From positions 372,001-436,000 of the forward strand of contig NZ_JAHBGD010000024.1 of assembly GCF_018390605.1 (NCBI RefSeq): 64,000 nucleotides of DNA, read 5' to 3'. The notes below the pieces were generated by a model. That model worked only from the letters and a program-made list of their open reading frames with translations, made no database searches and was not told where the DNA came from. Numbering within the stretch: position 1 is the first letter of the stretch; each line of letters starts with the position of its first letter. Position numbers and translations under genes: made by a program. Origin of the DNA: Ancylobacter defluvii (lineage in GTDB: Bacteria > Pseudomonadota > Alphaproteobacteria > Rhizobiales > Xanthobacteraceae). Shown one piece after another: positions 63,435-64,000 of the stretch.

Positions 63435-63800
63435 ATGTCCGACCGAATCTTCCTGCGCGGCATCGAGCTGCACGCCTATCACGGCCTCTATGAGGAGGAG
63501 GCCCGGCTCGGGCAGCGCTTCGTGATCGACGTCGACTGGTGGCTCGACGCCCACGCCGCCGCCGAGCACGACGATTATGGCGAGACCGTCGGCTACGAGA
63601 AGGTGTTCGAGACCGTGCACGCCGTGTCGTCCGGGCACCGCTTCCACATTCTCGAAGCCTTTGCCGAGGCGATCGCCGCCGAGATCCTGCGCCGCTACGC
63701 CCGCGTCGAACGGGTGCGGGTCGAGCTGCACAAGCCGCACGCCCCGATCCCCGGCGTGCTGCGCGACGTCGGGGTCGAGATCGTCCGTCAACGCAACTGA
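63435..63800 (+). CDS. folB: Dihydroneopterin aldolase
   Basis: 121 aa. GGGAG lies before the ATG. IFLRGIELHAYHGLYEEEAR has the conserved glutamate, YGETVGYEKVFETVHAV the tyrosine, and VRVELHKPHAPIPGVLRDVG the catalytic lysine. It cleaves dihydroneopterin to 6-hydroxymethyldihydropterin and glycolaldehyde. Since it closes the H4MPT block rather than sitting with folP/folK, it probably supplies pterin for H4MPT; service in folate synthesis too is possible. Confidence 0.92.
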   Translation: MSDRIFLRGIELHAYHGLYEEEARLGQRFVIDVDWWLDAHAAAEHDDYGETVGYEKVFETVHAVSSGHRFHILEAFAEAIAAEILRRYARVERVRVELHKPHAPIPGVLRDVGVEIVRQRN

Positions 63801-63805
63801 ACGCT

Positions 63806-64000
63806 TCAGCGGCGCTTGATGCGGACCGGCACCGGCGCGCCGTAGCGCGGCGTAGTCCGGGTCGACGGCAGCAGGCTCGCGGGTTTTTCCTGCGCCCGTG
63901 CCAGCCGGGCGAAGCGGTCGCGCCACGGCACCTCGATCAGCCGGAAGCTCAGCGCCGCGAGCGCGACCACCAGTGCCACGACCAGCGCCAGCACGATGCC
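63806..64000 (-). CDS. C-terminal end of a membrane acyltransferase (acyltransferase 3 family), partial
   Basis: The last 64 residues of a gene that runs past the window edge. A hydrophobic helix (LALVVALVVALAALSFRLIE) is followed by VPWRDRFARLAR and a basic tail. The sequence SFRLIEVPWRDR resembles the final transmembrane segment of OafA-type O-acyltransferases (usual form SYRFIERPxR). It is convergent with folB, with only 5 nt between the stops. The identity rests on this short stretch. Confidence 0.55.
   Translation of the reverse strand, partial: GIVLALVVALVVALAALSFRLIEVPWRDRFARLARAQEKPASLLPSTRTTPRYGAPVPVRIKRR

Overview
The window is high-GC chromosomal DNA from an alphaproteobacterium of the order Hyphomicrobiales. 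The most likely home is a Xanthobacteraceae-type methylotroph such as Ancylobacter, Starkeya or a relative. This rests on the glnII plus DUF2735 (GstI-like) pair, a Rhizobiales-style FtsK, Lrp-linked dad genes and, above all, a large set of tetrahydromethanopterin (H4MPT) and methylofuran biosynthesis genes with mtdB. These are hallmarks of formaldehyde-oxidising methylotrophs. I saw no transposase, integrase, prophage, CRISPR array, tRNA or rRNA gene. Most very long antisense reading frames are by-products of the GC-rich third codon position.

Layout. 0.1-4 kb: an orphan TRAP-type periplasmic binding protein lies directly upstream of a membrane GGDEF/EAL protein on the same strand. 4-13 kb: threonine dehydratase; a LysR-DoxX-glutathionyl-hydroquinone reductase group; a SulP permease; PPK2; and a Tat-exported bicupin oxalate decarboxylase followed by a CrcB fluoride channel. 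13-20 kb: succinate-semialdehyde dehydrogenase, a ProC-like reductase, and an Lrp regulator divergent from alanine racemase and DadA (D-alanine catabolism). Then an MFS exporter and a thioesterase. 20.5-22.5 kb: a GstI-like small gene divergent from glnII, which has a good sigma-54 promoter. 22.5-32.5 kb: nitroreductase, GNAT, a soluble FtsK, a second semialdehyde dehydrogenase, an EamA transporter, a PIF1-like helicase, and a small-peptide/Rrf2/methylglyoxal synthase group with an operator-like inverted repeat over its promoter. 32.8-42 kb: glutaryl-CoA dehydrogenase divergent from a complete dppABCDF peptide ABC transporter that runs into a cystathionine beta-lyase and a GNAT gene. 42-49.4 kb: exbB-exbD-tonB, a GlcD-type FAD oxidase, a VOC protein, an ABC-F (Uup) ATPase and a TrmH-type methyltransferase.

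50.2-63.8 kb is the main metabolic island: two blocks of cofactor genes. Block 1 (50.2-54.2 kb), tightly overlapped, has an MfnE-like kinase, an archaeoflavoprotein-like protein, a dihydropteroate-synthase-like protein, a DUF447 protein and MfnB. Block 2 (56.75-63.8 kb) has beta-RFAP synthase, MtdB, an ATP-grasp protein, a CitG-like protein, a HisA-like protein on the opposite strand, an MfnD-like ATP-grasp protein, an MfnF-like protein and dihydroneopterin aldolase. Together they would make the furan and pterin C1 carriers and carry out the methylene-H4MPT oxidation step. fae, mch and the fhc formyltransferase/hydrolase genes are not in the window. The blocks are separated by mgtE, a 32-codon membrane micropeptide gene and a DUF1059 gene.

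Points most worth a second look are the binding-protein/c-di-GMP enzyme pair, the GstI-glnII arrangement, the Rrf2-mgsA group with its 48-aa peptide, the antisense HisA-like gene inside the C1-cofactor operon, the 32-aa peptide, and a possible small RNA at 49.6-49.7 kb. All calls are from reading sequence and remembered family features; no database search was run.
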